A stretch of DNA of 45,469 bases from Spirogloea muscicola (GCA_009602725.1 WELB01000152.1:53233-98701), one strand, 5' to 3'. Shown: positions 12,640 to 26,914, counted from the first letter of the stretch. Made by a program: numbers and translations. Notes: generated by a model not told the origin, from the letters alone.

Positions 12640-12895
12640 CGAGGGGGGAGGGGGGGAGGGAGAGAGAGAGAGGAGGGAGGGGGGAGGGGTGGAGGTCAGG
12701 CCAGCAGGTGGAGTTGGCAGGCGGGGCAGGCAGCTTGTAGTGTGTACATCGCATCTCCCACAGCCGCCACCTCGCTTCCCATCTCCCTCTCCACCGCCAG
12801 CCTCCGCCTCTCTCTCTATCTCTCTCTTACTCTCTCACAGCCAGCGCCCTCTACTGGAAAAGTGTCTCTCCCTCTCTCTCTCTCTCGCCCCATCT
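12640..12895. repeat. GA/CT-rich low-complexity tracts upstream of beta-helix gene A
   Basis: A purine tract (GGGAGGGAGAGAGAGAGAGG, about 12645-12690) is followed by CT-repeat tracts (about 12800-12890). Similar CT/CA tracts precede the GT61 gene at 33.1-33.2 kb, so they may be core-promoter microsatellites. Confidence 0.6.
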
Positions 12896-13213
12896 CTCAG
12901 CCAGCCCATTTGCTGCAACGCCTGCCTGCGACCAGGACCCAGCTGCTTGCTCGGAGCTCGCGGCCTCTGAGAGGAACCTGCATTGCCCCAGATCCGCCGC
13001 CGGCGGATCCAGCGGACGCCGGAGGCCAGCGGCCTCTGACATTGGTCGGATCCATAGACCGTAGGACTCGGGCTGGTGTGACAGAGGCAGCAGCCATGCG
13101 GCGCGGCTCCTGCACCATCGGAGGCTCACGGTCTGGGCCGGGGCTGCAGTAGCCAGCGCAGAACAGTATTATCAGCCGCAGCCCAAGTGGAGCTCGGACC
13201 TTCAGCATAAGCC

Positions 13214-16200
13214 ATGGTCGCCGCCATCCTGGCCCAGCTGGGCTCCTGCTCGATTTGGCGACGCTGCGCCATGCTCGTCCTGCTGCTCGCCGTCGTCGCG
13301 AAGGATCTGCAAGGTACTGCCTGGCCCCCTCATGGGCGCCGTCAGCTCGTTGCCTTTCCTTGGGAGCTGCACCCGAGGGCTTGGGTGCGTCCAGATGTCT
13401 GGCATTGTACCTCTCAGCTGCCACGTCAAGCACGCCGCGATGGTTAGTGGACGCGTCACATCTGAGCGAGCTCTGCTACTTGCTGCTGCCGAGCTCGCAG
13501 AGGACTGCGAGGCTGTGGTGCTTGCTGTGTTGCCTGCGGCAGCCTGAGCCGACCCCATGCACGCTTGGTCCACCCGCGCCGCCTGGGAAGTGGATGCAGA
13601 GGGTCAGGGCTTAACGCTTCCGCAAGCGAGTGGCTGTCTCAGCCTCGCGGTTGACACAGCTGCAAGGAGCGGGACTGTGACATTGCTCAGATACGGCAGG
13701 ACAGGAGGCTGCCTGTCAGCATGTCGGCGGGACTGTCCTTGGAGTCTCGGCATTACCATGACACGTGATCTCATGCCTGGTGTCAGTCTGCCGGCTCACA
13801 CGTCCCCATGCAGGAAGTGAGGCTGCCAACGGTCAAGGTGGCAATCACCCTCCAGGGGTGGGCATGCATCCGGCCGGCGTCGGCCACCACGCCAAGGGTG
13901 GCCACAATGCAGGTCTGTCAGCTGCTGTACGATGCCTCGGCCTGCTTCTGTCTTTCACGGGGCTTTGTGGCGACGGAGATGAACTTCCTCAAGCAGCCGG
14001 CCTGCTTGCCGTGCAACTTATTGCCACTCAGTAACCTGGCCTGATCGAATGTGCAGGCTGCATTTACACGGGCATCTCGATCAACGTCTTCACAGCTGCC
14101 GATCTGCAGAAGAGGCTGAGTTACCGGAGCACGCGCGCCATCACCCTCGTGTTGCAGAATGACATTGTGCTGACAACCCCCCTGTACATGAACCGTGACT
14201 GGTCTTGCACCGTCTTCTTGTCCCGCCCGGTACAAGACCATCTGAGCTTGGCTTGAGAGCAGGCTGCACTTTTTTGCAAGTATGGAGAGCGTATGCTGAG
14301 CATACGCATGCCTGGCATAAAATACGGGATAAACTCTCGCTGGAGGTTGCGCGGACTCCTTATCTTTCACAGTTTGGTGCTTTTGGCAGTCGCATGGTGT
14401 TACAGTTTCCTCGCCATCCGTCACGATGCCCCTACTCAGAATCGACAGCGCAAAGAACATTCTGATGAACAAGGTCAGCTGGAGCCTGCCCCTCAACGCG
14501 GACTCGCCAAACTGCACAGCAGACTTGTTTGGACCGGAGGTCAACAAGCTCCTCGAGCCTTATCTTTGCCCGGCCGTGGTCATCACGTACTCTTATGCAA
14601 TCCAACTGACCCAGGTGCAAACCACCTCTCCATCTTGCAATTCGGCAGCGGGAACTGTGTATCCAGTCAATTTTGCAAAGATTTCATGAAGCAGGCCAGT
14701 AAGGGAGCCCGATGACTGGCCGTCTTGACATAGCCTTCTTGTGCTTGCTCTCGCAGGCCACTATTAATGGACGAGTGGAGATGCTGGGCGTCACCCATTC
14801 CCGGCTCGACGCTCTGGTGCTAAGGACTCTCAAGCGTGAGGACTATAATGTCCGTATCCGAGCCGGTGGAATGGCCAGCAAGCTGCTGAACTCGGGCAAT
14901 GTGGTTTCGAACAGCGACATCGGTGGTGCAGCGCTTGGTATCATACTGGAGTTTGGCTGCGTAGGCACTACCGTCATCAACAATTACTTCCACGACTTTT
15001 TCTTTGCTGGTGTCCAGGTTGGACACGGAGTGCACAATGTTGCAGACGGTAAGCAGCATCATGCGACTGTCTGGCAAGTTGGAATCTGTGAGCATGACTG
15101 CAACTGTGGTGCTCCTTAAGTACTGCTTGGACAGCGTTCACAGTAGGAGAGATTTGCTGAAGCAGCATGGGATGTGGCACTGTGCTTGTTCAGCTGTCCA
15201 GAACAATGTGAGCTACAACTATGTCTACTCCGCGCCAGGGCAAGTGAACAAAATTGATTCAACTGGCATTTACCTTGATCTTCACTGGATCAATCCTGGT
15301 GAGCCCACACGTGTTCCTCAGCTCCAATGGCACTGCACGATTGACTGGTGCTCTTTCTCTCGTTACATGTTAGGCAGCAGATTTTAGACAGCCACACCCA
15401 TTCAGCTGCCTTGAGGCCGTTCTAAATGTCAACTAACGATCATATCTGGAAACGATGTCTCCAAAGCCCACTGGGTGTACAGCTTGTGAGATTTGTCACT
15501 TGCACTGTATCAAGCACTGCACTAATATCACATTCCCACTTTTGTGATCAGGCAATTTGTTGACCTGCAACTACATCATCGGTGGCGAGCACTGCCTCTA
15601 CCTTGACTACGCGAGCTCCGGGGTCACAGTCGACGGCCTCGTGTGTGTCAACAACATGAACGGCCTCAAGGAGAACAATGGGAAGCACAACACCGTGACG
15701 GGCATGCTGCTGGTCGGCAACAAGCAGGGCAGCACGCTGAGCTGCCAACTCTACTACCTCAACAACTGCGCCAACGACCCCGGGAGCTTCTGGGAGGCCG
15801 GCCGCATCATGAAGCTGGACGCCCCAGCGGTCAAAGTGGTGAAGACTGCCTCTTTGAAACCCCAGTTCTTGGACCTAGGATCCTACTATATCTCTTATTT
15901 TTGTAAAAATTTTAATCTCACCAAGTATATAGATCTTATATATCTCTCCTATATGTAAATCCTACTACTGCCTCGCTCATCCTTGGTCCTCATTCTCAAC
16001 CACATGCCAAGGGGAATGTAAGGTCAAGTCAGCATCTCTGAGATGGTCAAGCTCCTCGAGCGCCTGTGCAGCGCTACCCGTGGATGAGCCAGATCTGCGT
16101 GGAGACATCCATCAACGGCGTGGCTTGCAACCCGCCTGCGCAGGCTAATGCCACGGCCTCCACAACGTCCAAGTGCAGCGGGATCCCAACCAACAACGTT

Positions 16201-16773
16201 GTCCAGGTAGCCATGCCGCCTCTCGCTTGTTGCTTATATCTGCTCAAGGAGACAGTGACAAGCAATGCAACACACTGACTTTGGAAGTTGTGAAGCAAAC
16301 AATCTGCAAAAGCAATCACCTCAACCCTAAGCCTCACTTACATCTTAAACCCCAAACCCTGAACATTCAATCGCTGAGTACATTCCTTGAGGGAACGTGC
16401 GGCATCTAAAATTGTGCCCTCTGTCTTGTAGGCTGCATTCGTGGCTTCCCCTTTCCCGCTGGCAATACCTGGCGGTATTTGGTCGGGGTGCCAAAACATC
16501 TCCAACGTGCCCACTCTCAACACTTTCACACCCAAAGTGTACCCCGGCGCTGACCCCATTGCAGCGGCAGTCGGTTTTGCTGACCCTGCCAATGGCGATT
16601 TCGGCCTTCTCCCGACCTCGCCAATCCTGGCAGATTTTGCCTCCTTCCGCTCCTGCCCACGTGCTATGGTGGGGCCGCAGGCTGCCCCCACTGATCCACT
16701 TACATTTTACCTCAAGGGCTTCAATGTCACCGGGGCAGTAGCGAATGGTGGTGACACAACCTGGTTTTATTGA
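13214..16773 (+). CDS. Secreted right-handed parallel beta-helix protein, copy A
   Basis: Nine exons keep one frame and give 584 residues: 13214-13313, 13814-13912, 14057-14229, 14390-14614, 14757-15048, 15194-15298, 15552-15835, 16072-16206 and 16432-16773. The N-terminus has a basic stretch then a hydrophobic core (CSIWRRCAMLVLLLAVVA), a signal peptide or anchor. Exon 2 encodes a Gly/His-rich linker. The middle has repeated short hydrophobic turns with Asn ladders (GNVVSNSDIGG, VINNYFHDFFFAGVQVG, NNVSYNYVY, LTCNYIIGG…LYLDYASSGVTVDG) typical of pectin-lyase-like beta-helices. Many Cys and N-x-S/T sites fit secretion. The C-terminus has FADPANGDFGL…SP…FRSCP. It is a paralogue of the gene at 38671-41398 (-). 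No catalytic residues are recognised; a role in cell-wall polysaccharide binding or cleavage is only a guess. Confidence 0.8.
16322..16370. repeat. Telomere-like tract in intron 8 of beta-helix gene A
   Basis: CAACCCTAAGCC…TTAAACCCCAAACCCTGAAC lies between exons 8 and 9. It is a decayed CCCTAAA-type tract. Confidence 0.5.
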
Positions 16774-17540
16774 AGATTTGTTGAGAGTTATAGTTGCACA
16801 CTAGGCCACAGTGTCATGCATAATGTTCTCGAGACGCTAGGCTGCCTCATGTGCTTATCTTGCTTATCTAGCTGGTCCTGAACAGCTATTGCACCCCTAG
16901 TCACACATTGTGGCCGCGGAGGTGCTGAGACATTAGAACTATCAACTTTTGTTATTTTTGACTTGCGAGTCATGCTTTGAGGGTTGTTTTGACATCCTCT
17001 ACCATGTAAGCCAATGGCCCACCACATTCTTGCCACGCTCAAGCTTGTCGGCAGTTGTCAGCTTACTTACTGAGATTGCAGCGTTGCTGGCAGCTTTGTG
17101 TGATTATCTCACATAGAGGCCTCCCACCAAGCAACTTAACAAGCATAATTGCCAATACATTCATAGTCCTTGCATGCACGCCTTTGTGAACTATGCAATA
17201 ATCTCATCCCCTCGGCCTGCCACAGTGAGACCGTCATTGCTGTGTCCAATCAGGAAGGTCTTCGACACCTGCAAGGAAGGCACGCTGGACAATGAGCAGC
17301 CACACTCTAACTGCTCAAGTGAAGGTTCAAAGGAAGGTTTTGTCAGCACAAAATGATGACTGCATGTGGCCTGTTAATTGACAACAACTGCCTGGCCTAA
17401 CTTTTTAAGGTGTTAGCCTTCCCAAATCTTTACGAGACGAATGAAGACAAGCAATGAGGGTATTAGAGGCTCATATGAGGTCAGAAATGCAAATGTATCC
17501 GTCTTGCCAAACCCGAAGGACACTGTTCAGTGCTTCTCGG
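16774..17540. other. Convergent 3' intergenic region, nothing recognised
   Basis: This separates beta-helix gene A (+) from the LRR gene (-), so it holds both 3' UTRs. No exon, repeat-family member or RNA gene is seen. The final LRR exon could extend into its right end. Confidence 0.4.
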
Positions 17541-17594
17541 AGCATCCCACAAAGACCAGGGCCAAGGCCAAGGCTACTGCAGAAGTGCTTGAGG

Positions 17595-20500
17595 CTAGCA
17601 GCAAGGAAGATTGTGCCTGCGGACCTGTGAGCAGCCAAAAAGGCTGAGGCGATGGAGCAGGGGACAGCTGTCCGCAAGCAGGCCAAGCGCTTGGTCTGAC
17701 ACATCGCGGCACCACGACAGGTCCAAATTCTCCAGGGAGTCCTTTGCATGCGTCGCTAGTGCCACAAGTGTGAGGTCCGACGCCTGGCAAGGGACATGCC
17801 ATCCAAAGTTGAGCAAGTTTCACCGTGAGCACTCCGCATTCCAGCAGCAGGAGGAGTGAAAGTGCTTAAGCTGATTATAATGCTGTCAGCACCTGAAGTT
17901 GGCACAGACACCGTACCTGCCGGCAGCTGTTTAGCGATAGGTCCCGCAGATGCCCGCCTGATGCAGTGACAAATGCCGCAATGGCCTCATCCGAGAAGCG
18001 GCAGCGCTTAGCAGAGAAGGCTTTGAGGTGCCGACACCCATCTGCGATGCTCCGCAGGGCCTCGTCCGAGAGCAGCGTGAGGTGGTCGAGCTGCAAGCTG
18101 GCCAGGCTCGAGCAGCCGTTGCCAATTGCCATGATTGCTCGATCTGTCAGCTGGCTGGAAAACAATGACGAATCCCATGGCCCAGCTCCCCAGGCAGATG
18201 GGTGTTAGCTGCGAGCAGCAAAGCAAATAGTAGTAATAATTACAGCTGAATTGTGGTGAACAAGGTGAAGTCCAGCTAACGTATTTGATTCATGCAGGGG
18301 CTGTACAATGGGCTGCACCTTAGGATTTAGGACATAGGCTGTCAGATTTCCGCTCAAGGGGCAGTGTGAAACCCACCTGCAATTGGCAAGCTTCAAGTCC
18401 TCGAGAGAGGGCCCCAACGCGCCAACAATGGCCTCAACAATGGCGTCGGACACGTTGGCGACCCCAGAGAGTGCCAGCCGACGCAGCTTGGGCAGCCGAA
18501 CAAGCGCGTCCACCAGCTTAGTGCCATCCAGCTGCCCGCATTCCTCAAGCGAGAGATTCACAAGTCCATCACCGGCATTCTCTGCCGTCGAGTGGCAGAA
18601 TTGCAAGGATCACAAATTGAAGCAGCCAGACTGCAAAGAGGCATCAACAAGCACGCGGCTGCTAACAAATTGAAGGAGCGAGGCCAAGGTCGTTAACCTG
18701 CAATGAGGTCAATGCCGGCCTCAGTGACGAGCGAGCACTGTCGGAGCTCGACAGATTCCAGACATGGGGCTGCTCGGAGGATACTGAGCAGGCCCACATC
18801 GGAGATCCGGTAGCCGCCGCGAAGGGATAGGGAGGCCAGTCGAGGCATGGACCCTGGGGCGGCGCAGATTGTGGCAGCAAGGCCTTGGTCTGAGAGGCAG
18901 CGCCCACACATACCAAGCTCCAATACCTGCGGGGGGCAGCGATTGAGGGCGAGCAAGTGTCAGTAATAAAACCTTCCGCCATAGCAAACAGGGCTTATTG
19001 TGCTACATATGCTACACTACGTGGATGCAATTTAATCAGACAACCGAAGACAGTTTCAGGTGCGGCACCTCCAGCTGGTCTGTGGAGCACTGCGCCATGG
19101 CGTGCGTGAGCTCCACCTCGCTGACAAACGAGCAGTCGGGAATGGCAACCTCTGTAGGCGCACCCTCAAACAGCAGCGCCAGTGACTTGGGACCCATCTT
19201 ACGCCGCGAGCACAGTGCCGCCGCCCATCTGCACGCAGGCCGCTGCTGCCGCTCTGTCACTCGCTTCCAACGATGACGAAGCTGCCAAGGGGCGCCTGCA
19301 TCAACGACGGCAGGCAGACTTGGGTCCAACCAACCTTCGACGGACGGCATCAGGGACGCCACGCATGCTCTCCACGTAGTCCACATTTGTGACTAGCAGC
19401 GCCATGCACATCTCGAAGAGTGGCCGCAGTGCGCCTGCAGTTGCAGCTCGTTGGAGTTGGCTCGCAAGCAATGGCGTTAGACTTGCGAACGGCGCATACA
19501 GGCGATCATGCCCTTGACCTGGAATAAAAACTTGCAGTTATTCTGCAGACCTGGCGGCTGTCGCGGCAAGTCAGCAAGGCCGCGAGTCGGAGCCCAGGGC
19601 ACGACCGGCCGCTTTTTCGTCTCCTGGCCATCTCTGCCTGCGCGCAGAACAGACAACCAGCTCGCACGGCGAGGAAGCATCAAGGTAGTTCACAAGCAGC
19701 GCAATTACTGGCAGAGACAGAGACAGACTGATTTTGATGGCCAGCAGCCACATGATCTCTTGCACCCTGATGGACTGTCAACTCAAGCTAATACTCTGTT
19801 GGCCGTCGACTTTGAGGTTGGTTTCTACAATTCATTTGACAATCATTCTTCTTCTGCTGAAATAAGGCACAACAGCGCAGCACCTGCCAGCGCTGCATCT
19901 TCACGAGCGGCCGCAGCGGCGGCGCGGCCTTCCACCAGCCGCCGGGCGGTCGAGAAGGGGCCAGGCCACTCCTCGCGCTCCTCCGAGGCCGGTGCCGCGC
20001 CCCTCGTGGCGCCTGCCTCGTCGCGACCTCCAGCCTCGCCCCCGTCGCCCGTGAAGTGCGCAAAGTGGGAGGCGCGCCGCCGGGCGATCTCCAAAAACCT
20101 GGCGGCGCCAGTAAGTCAGCAGCAATGCACATTCAAGACAAGCAATGGCATCGCTGACTGGCCACGCTCTGGCGGTGTGCGAGGCGTTGCCCGCCGAAGG
20201 TGAGACAGTGAGCTGCTGGGCCAAGGCCAGACCTCGCCCGAGCAAGCTCGCCAGCGTCTGCCTCCTCCGTCGGCGCCCCGCCCGCTGCTACATTGCGGCA
20301 GGTCGCATGAATGCCAGTCAGCCGGCGCCAGCCACTATGGAGAGCGAGACTGGTCCCAGTGTGTCCAGCGGCACAAGACGGCCAGCTGGAGATCAGCAGA
20401 GCTACCAGGGCGAGCCGCCGCCGCCGGGTGGCCGCCGTCGGGCGCAGCATCGCGGGCCGCCCGGCGCGCCGGCCTGCACGGCGCTGCGAGCCGGACGATG

Positions 20501-20922
20501 AGCCGCGGTGGCGAGACTTGCACGCCCTGGGGATCCAATCCAAGACCTGTACCCCGCAGAGCGCAGTCTTCGCCGGCAGCAGCTGCGCACTCGTAGCTGC
20601 TGGCGGCAGTTGCCACGCTGCGGAGGTGGAGACAGTCCTACCTCAGCTCCGAGTCCGGGGCCGGCACTCCGCCGTCGGCCGCCGCCAGACCCCCTCCTCC
20701 TCGCAGCCTGCAGAGCCGGAGCCGCCGCAGGACCACCGAGTCAGCGCCACGCGGCGCGAAGATTGGCCGTGGCGCTGGCCACTGTGACGACGACACCGCG
20801 CGTGGCGGGCGACAGAGGCGAGGCGACCTCGCGGACCGCCGGCCTCCCTGGCCGTCGCCGGCGGCAGCATCCTCGTCGGCCGCGGCGGCGGCCCTCCGCT
20901 TGCTCCTCCGGCTCGCGACCAT
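17595..20922 (-). CDS. RAD7/AMN1-type leucine-rich-repeat protein
   Basis: Recognised exon cores, in transcript order: about 20094-19860 (ARRRASHFAHF … EEREEWPGPFSTARRLVEGR), 19520-19310 (LRPLFEMCMALLVTNVDYVE), 19230-19040 (CSRRKMGPKSLALLFEG), 18930-18710, 18590-18377, 18165-17940 and 17816-17630. The last four hold cysteine-type LRRs such as LVNLSLEECGQLDG, LEDLKLANCRW, LRDLSLNSCRQ and LENLDLSWCRDVSD. The W-P-G-P-F-S-T-A block and the LLVTNVD.VE block are what I recall from plant RAD7-like/F-box-like LRR proteins. Yeast RAD7 acts in global nucleotide-excision repair and as a cullin-ligase adaptor; AMN1 is a mitotic-exit regulator. The start is uncertain: 20922 (MVASRRSKRR, then RRSARSPRL) is a candidate. 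I could not place the stop or the last exon. Confidence 0.7.
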
Positions 20923-21488
20923 GCCGGCGGCGATCGCGGCGGCGATCGCGGCGGCTATGGCGGGGAGGACCTGCTGAGCAGAAGTGGCGGGAACGCTAGG
21001 CGGGCGAGGAGCCTGGTAAGGCACTGGGCGCGGGGCGGAGAGGGAGGAGAAGGGGTGCCCGGAGCGAGGGGGCTGGTAAGCGGATGAGCGGCGGCGAGAG
21101 GAGGGAGGGGGCGGGCCCCGTCGCTGCCCAGCGGGCAGCCCTCGCCACATCAGGAGGCGCCGCCACTTTTAGAGTCGCGGAGAGCGGGGGCCCCGCATGA
21201 CGCCGGCACCAGCGCTTCACAAAGAGAAAGAGCACCGGGTACTGACGTCCCAGCTCACCTCGAAGGAAAGCCGCGGGGTCGTCCGGGCCAACTTTGGCCC
21301 CGCCGCTAAACTCCAGGACGCTTTTCGGGACCTGCCCGCACCCCTCCCCGCTCGCCGCTCCTGGTCACAAGGTGCGCCCCTCGCCTGGACCCGCGCTCCC
21401 TCCCTCCCCCTCCCCCCGGGGCCAGCCCAGGCCCTGCTGCGGGGCTTGTCACAGTCGGGCCCCCCGGCCGCGCTCGCCGCCGCCGGCC
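20923..21488. promoter_or_regulatory. Probable divergent promoter of LRR and ARID genes
   Basis: The LRR gene (-) and the ARID gene (+) start back to back with about 560 bp between candidate start codons. The interval is very GC-rich with purine- and pyrimidine-rich runs and no TATA-like element that I can point to. Open frames here are low-complexity. Confidence 0.4.
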
Positions 21489-23947
21489 ATGGTGGCCAAG
21501 GGCGCTTCCTCCGGTCCGCCCTCCGCCGCATTCGCCGCCGCCGCCGCCGCCGTCGTCCGAGGCACTGCGAGACGTCCGCTTGACCGTCGGGCCGCCGCCG
21601 CTGCCGTCTCAGGAGTCGGAGGAGGCCGCTGCCCGGCGCCGGCGCAGGACCGCGAGGCCTTCCTGCGCGGCCTGCACTCGTCCTTCGCTGCGCGCAGCGC
21701 CGAGCTCCGCACGCCCAAGTTCTACGGCGTCGAAGTCGACCTCTTCAAGTAAAGCCCGCCGTTAATCATCCGCTGTCGTAAACCACTTCTACAAGAGCGA
21801 GCTCCCTGCATTGTGGGTTTGCGGTTCAATTCTCCTCTCCTCCCTCCCTCCACATTTCCGAGGGCTCCCAGCTTCCCTCACCGTTAGCTGAGCCGCCCCC
21901 GCACCTGCCATCCTGCAGGCTGTGGAACGTCGTGTCCGACCTCGGCGGCTGGGAGCAGGTGGGCGCCCCTTGCGCAGCTTGCGCCAGCAGCTTCAGTAGC
22001 AAGTGAGTCCTCGTCGCACGTGGTCGAGAGCAGCCGGGGAGGGCGGCGGCAGCGGCGTTGACGGCAGCCCGCGACGGCGGCGGCCACTGCCCACAGGTCA
22101 CCCAGAAGAAGCTCTGGCGCGTCGTCGGCGACAATTTTGATCCGCCCAAGTGCGCCACCGTCCCCCTTCTTCTCTCCCTCCTCCGTCATACACGCTCTCC
22201 CCTCTCCTCTGGTCCCCCCTGAAGCCAGCAATCCTCCTGCGTAGTCACCATCGCCGCCGTATTTGCGAACCCATTGCTCGTATCATTCCGCCTTCTGAAC
22301 GGTGCCATCGTGATGCAGGTCCTGCACCACAGTCTCGTGGTCTTTCCGGGGCTTCTATGAGAAGGTGAGAGATCGCCTCGAATCGCCGCCGGGCGAGACG
22401 GCTTACCAACTGACCTGCCGGAGCTCACCATCCTTCGCCTGCTCGCCGATGTGGCCCAGTCGCTGCTCAACTATGAGCGGGAGACGGCGGCGAGCACTGC
22501 AGCGGCAATGTCAGGCCGGCCTGAAGGAGCCCAGGTGCTCGGCTGCCTCCTCCCTTTTCCCTCCTCCTCTCTCCTCCCTCCTCCTCAGCGCTCGACCCCA
22601 ATGACCATGTTCCTGAAGCTCGCTTCGCCTGCAGGCCAAGGGCGGGGGCGGAGGCAAGCGGCCAGCGGCGGGGCTGCGGGATGGCTTGCAGTCCCCTTCC
22701 CCAGGAGGAGGGCGGAAGGCCAGTGGCGGCAAGCGGGCCAAGAAGGAGGAAGAGGACGGCAACGACGGTGGCGAGCTGTGCTCGCGCGCCGAGGAGCCTG
22801 CGCCGCCTGCGCACAACGAGGCCTTGCCCAACGGGCTGGCCAACGGGGGTCGGCCGCCGCTGTTGCCAGCTGCCGTTGGGTCGACGGACGAGGACAGCCA
22901 GCCCGGCATACTTGATCAGCCCGGTCGTCCCGCAATGCCCCCTTTGCCGGCCGCGGCAGCGGCTGCGGCAGCTGCGACCAACGGCGGCGGCCTCCAGGAG
23001 GGAGCGGCGCTGGTCAGCGACGAGGTTGGCGCCGCTGACTGGGTGAAGATCAACGTGCGCAAGACGGTGAGCCCTCCTTCGTTTGCCTTCTCCAGGAGAC
23101 TGCCCACTTCTCGGCCTCTAGAAAGGCGGGGCTTGCAAGTGGGAGGTGGGAGGAAGTAGCGAGATGATCAATTGGCCTCATGCGAAGGCTGCCACTAGAG
23201 TAGGAGGGAGGAAGGAGGCATGAAGGCCAGAGTTGAGATGGGAGGAGCAGGACATGACGCTCTCCGCCTGAGTACGGTGTCTGCAGCCAGAATGCTTCGA
23301 GATATATGCGCTCGTCCCCGGCCTCCTGCGCGAGGAGGTGCCCTTCGCTCTGCCCTGCTCTCCCTCCCTCCTCTGCTTTGTGCGCCAGCAGCTTGGGCAA
23401 CTGTAGCTGCAGCCAGTACTAGAGTTGCTCGTTGCAGCACGCCCAACTCCGACGGCCTGTCACCGACCAGCGGCACCGGCAGTGGCGGCCGCCCATCGCT
23501 TGCACAGGTGCGGGTGGAGTGCGAGGTCGGAGGCCGGCTGGTGATTGCCGGGGAACCAGAGCACCCCAACAACCCGTGGGGCGTGACCGCCTTCCGCAAG
23601 GTCGGCCTCCATGACTATGGGCCCTCGTCACTGGACAACCCTCTGCCCTCGCCAGCTGCCGCTATGTACTGACGCATGCAAGACCTGGTGATGTGCCGCA
23701 GGTCATCCTCCTGCCATGCCCAATCGACGCCCAGGCCACGTCGGCAGTTGTCACACTGCACGGGCAGCTCTATGTCCGCGCACCCATCACTGGTGTGCAG
23801 ACGACGAAGCCGCCGCCGTCACCAGCAGGGAACTCAGAGCCACTGCCCTCCTCTGCCTCCGCCCTCTTCCCAACTGCTCCCGAGTTGCCCCCCTCTCCTC
23901 CGCAGCCTCACACTCCAGCTGCCACAGCGATCGCAGATACAGGCTAG
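21489..23947 (+). CDS. ARID DNA-binding protein with C-terminal alpha-crystallin domain
   Basis: Nine exons in one frame give 431 residues: 21489-21748, 21919-21958, 22097-22149, 22319-22364, 22460-22534, 22635-23066, 23287-23337, 23508-23600 and 23702-23947. The ARID/BRIGHT domain spans roughly residues 55-150: EAFLRGLHSSF, KFYGVEVDLFKLWNVVSDLG, GWEQVTQKKLWRVVGDNF, TTVSWSFRGFYEK, SLLNYE. It is cut by four introns. A charged and Ala-rich linker with KRAKKEEE, a possible nuclear signal, follows. The small-heat-shock (HSP20-like) domain is at about 293-375: DWVKINVRKT, CFEIYALVPGLLREEVRV, GRLVIAGEPE, NPWGVTAFRK, TSAVVTLHGQLYVR. The architecture matches plant ARID3/5/6-type proteins, nuclear chromatin factors. 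The start at 21489 is chosen by position; an extra N-terminal intron is possible because another frame also looks protein-like at 21560-21620. Confidence 0.88.
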
Positions 23948-24502
23948 CCTTTAACGCCCTGAGGCACTGCCAATGCTGGTCGACTTCCTGGCAGCACACT
24001 TGCGGCTCGGAGATTTTGACGATTGCTGGTACAGTGCCTTCGCCCAGGCCGGCGCAGCCAGCGCTCCTGCCACCTAGGCCCACTAGCCAGCGACTGTGAG
24101 CTCGCTATAAGCCGAATCAGCACCGAAGCTGGGCTGTCTGCGGCACTCTGACAGGTCCTTGTCAGAGGCCTGTTGCATAGGAGCCAAATGAAGCCTTGGC
24201 CTTGGCGAGTCAGCCACAGCAAATAAGTGCTTCCAACGAGTAATGTGCTCAATCACAACAGCTCGATTGTCGCATCCGCTGGTAGCTGCCGTCCCAGTGC
24301 ATTTGGCTCAGCCCGGGCTTCAGGGGCAATGGCAGCAGCTGCTGGTCTCTCAGGACGTCCAAATGTCCGTGCAAATGGTCGGCGCCAAGGTGGTGTATTC
24401 CACTGCCGGCGATTGGTGCCAGTGTGCAGCTGCCATCCCAAGGCCAACAAGTGCCTGCCAGAGAGGCCATGGTTGCAATAACCCCAGCTTTGGCTGGCCA
24501 TT
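23948..24502. other. Convergent 3' intergenic region
   Basis: This lies between the stops of the ARID gene (+) and ARL1 (-). It holds only 3' UTR-type sequence; no repeat-family copy or exon is recognised. Confidence 0.45.
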
Positions 24503-26179
<1,677 letters not shown>

Positions 26180-26181
26180 GC

Positions 26182-26914
26182 NNNNNNNNNNNNNNNNNNN
26201 NNNNNNNNNNNNNNNNNNNNNNNNNNNNNNNNNNNNNNNNNNNNNNNNNNNNNNNNNNNNNNNNNNNNNNNNNNNNNNNNNNNNNNNNNNNNNNNNNNNN
26301 NNNNNNNNNNNNNNNNNNNNNNNNNNNNNNNNNNNNNNNNNNNNNNNNNNNNNNNNNNNNNNNNNNNNNNNNNNNNNNNNNNNNNNNNNNNNNNNNNNNN
26401 NNNNNNNNNNNNNNNNNNNNNNNNNNNNNNNNNNNNNNNNNNNNNNNNNNNNNNNNNNNNNNNNNNNNNNNNNNNNNNNNNNNNNNNNNNNNNNNNNNNN
26501 NNNNNNNNNNNNNNNNNNNNNNNNNNNNNNNNNNNNNNNNNNNNNNNNNNNNNNNNNNNNNNNNNNNNNNNNNNNNNNNNNNNNNNNNNNNNNNNNNNNN
26601 NNNNNNNNNNNNNNNNNNNNNNNNNNNNNNNNNNNNNNNNNNNNNNNNNNNNNNNNNNNNNNNNNNNNNNNNNNNNNNNNNNNNNNNNNNNNNNNNNNNN
26701 NNNNNNNNNNNNNNNNNNNNNNNNNNNNNNNNNNNNNNNNNNNNNNNNNNNNNNNNNNNNNNNNNNNNNNNNNNNNNNNNNNNNNNNNNNNNNNNNNNNN
26801 NNNNNNNNNNNNNNNNNNNNNNNNNNNNNNNNNNNNNNNNNNNNNNNNNNNNNNNNNNNNNNNNNNNNNNNNNNNNNNNNNNNNNNNNNNNNNNNNNNNN
26901 NNNNNNNNNNNNNN
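26182..26914. other. Assembly gap (733 N)
   Basis: A run of N between ARL1 (-) and COX11 (+). It must contain the shared divergent promoter and the N-terminal (mitochondrial targeting) part of COX11. Long open frames that cross it are artefacts. Confidence 0.99.

Noticed and set aside
20133-21150. Several Ala/Arg/Pro-rich open frames on both strands
   Set aside because: GC-driven low-complexity readings without domain features. Only the frame beginning near 20922 was kept as a candidate LRR N-terminus.
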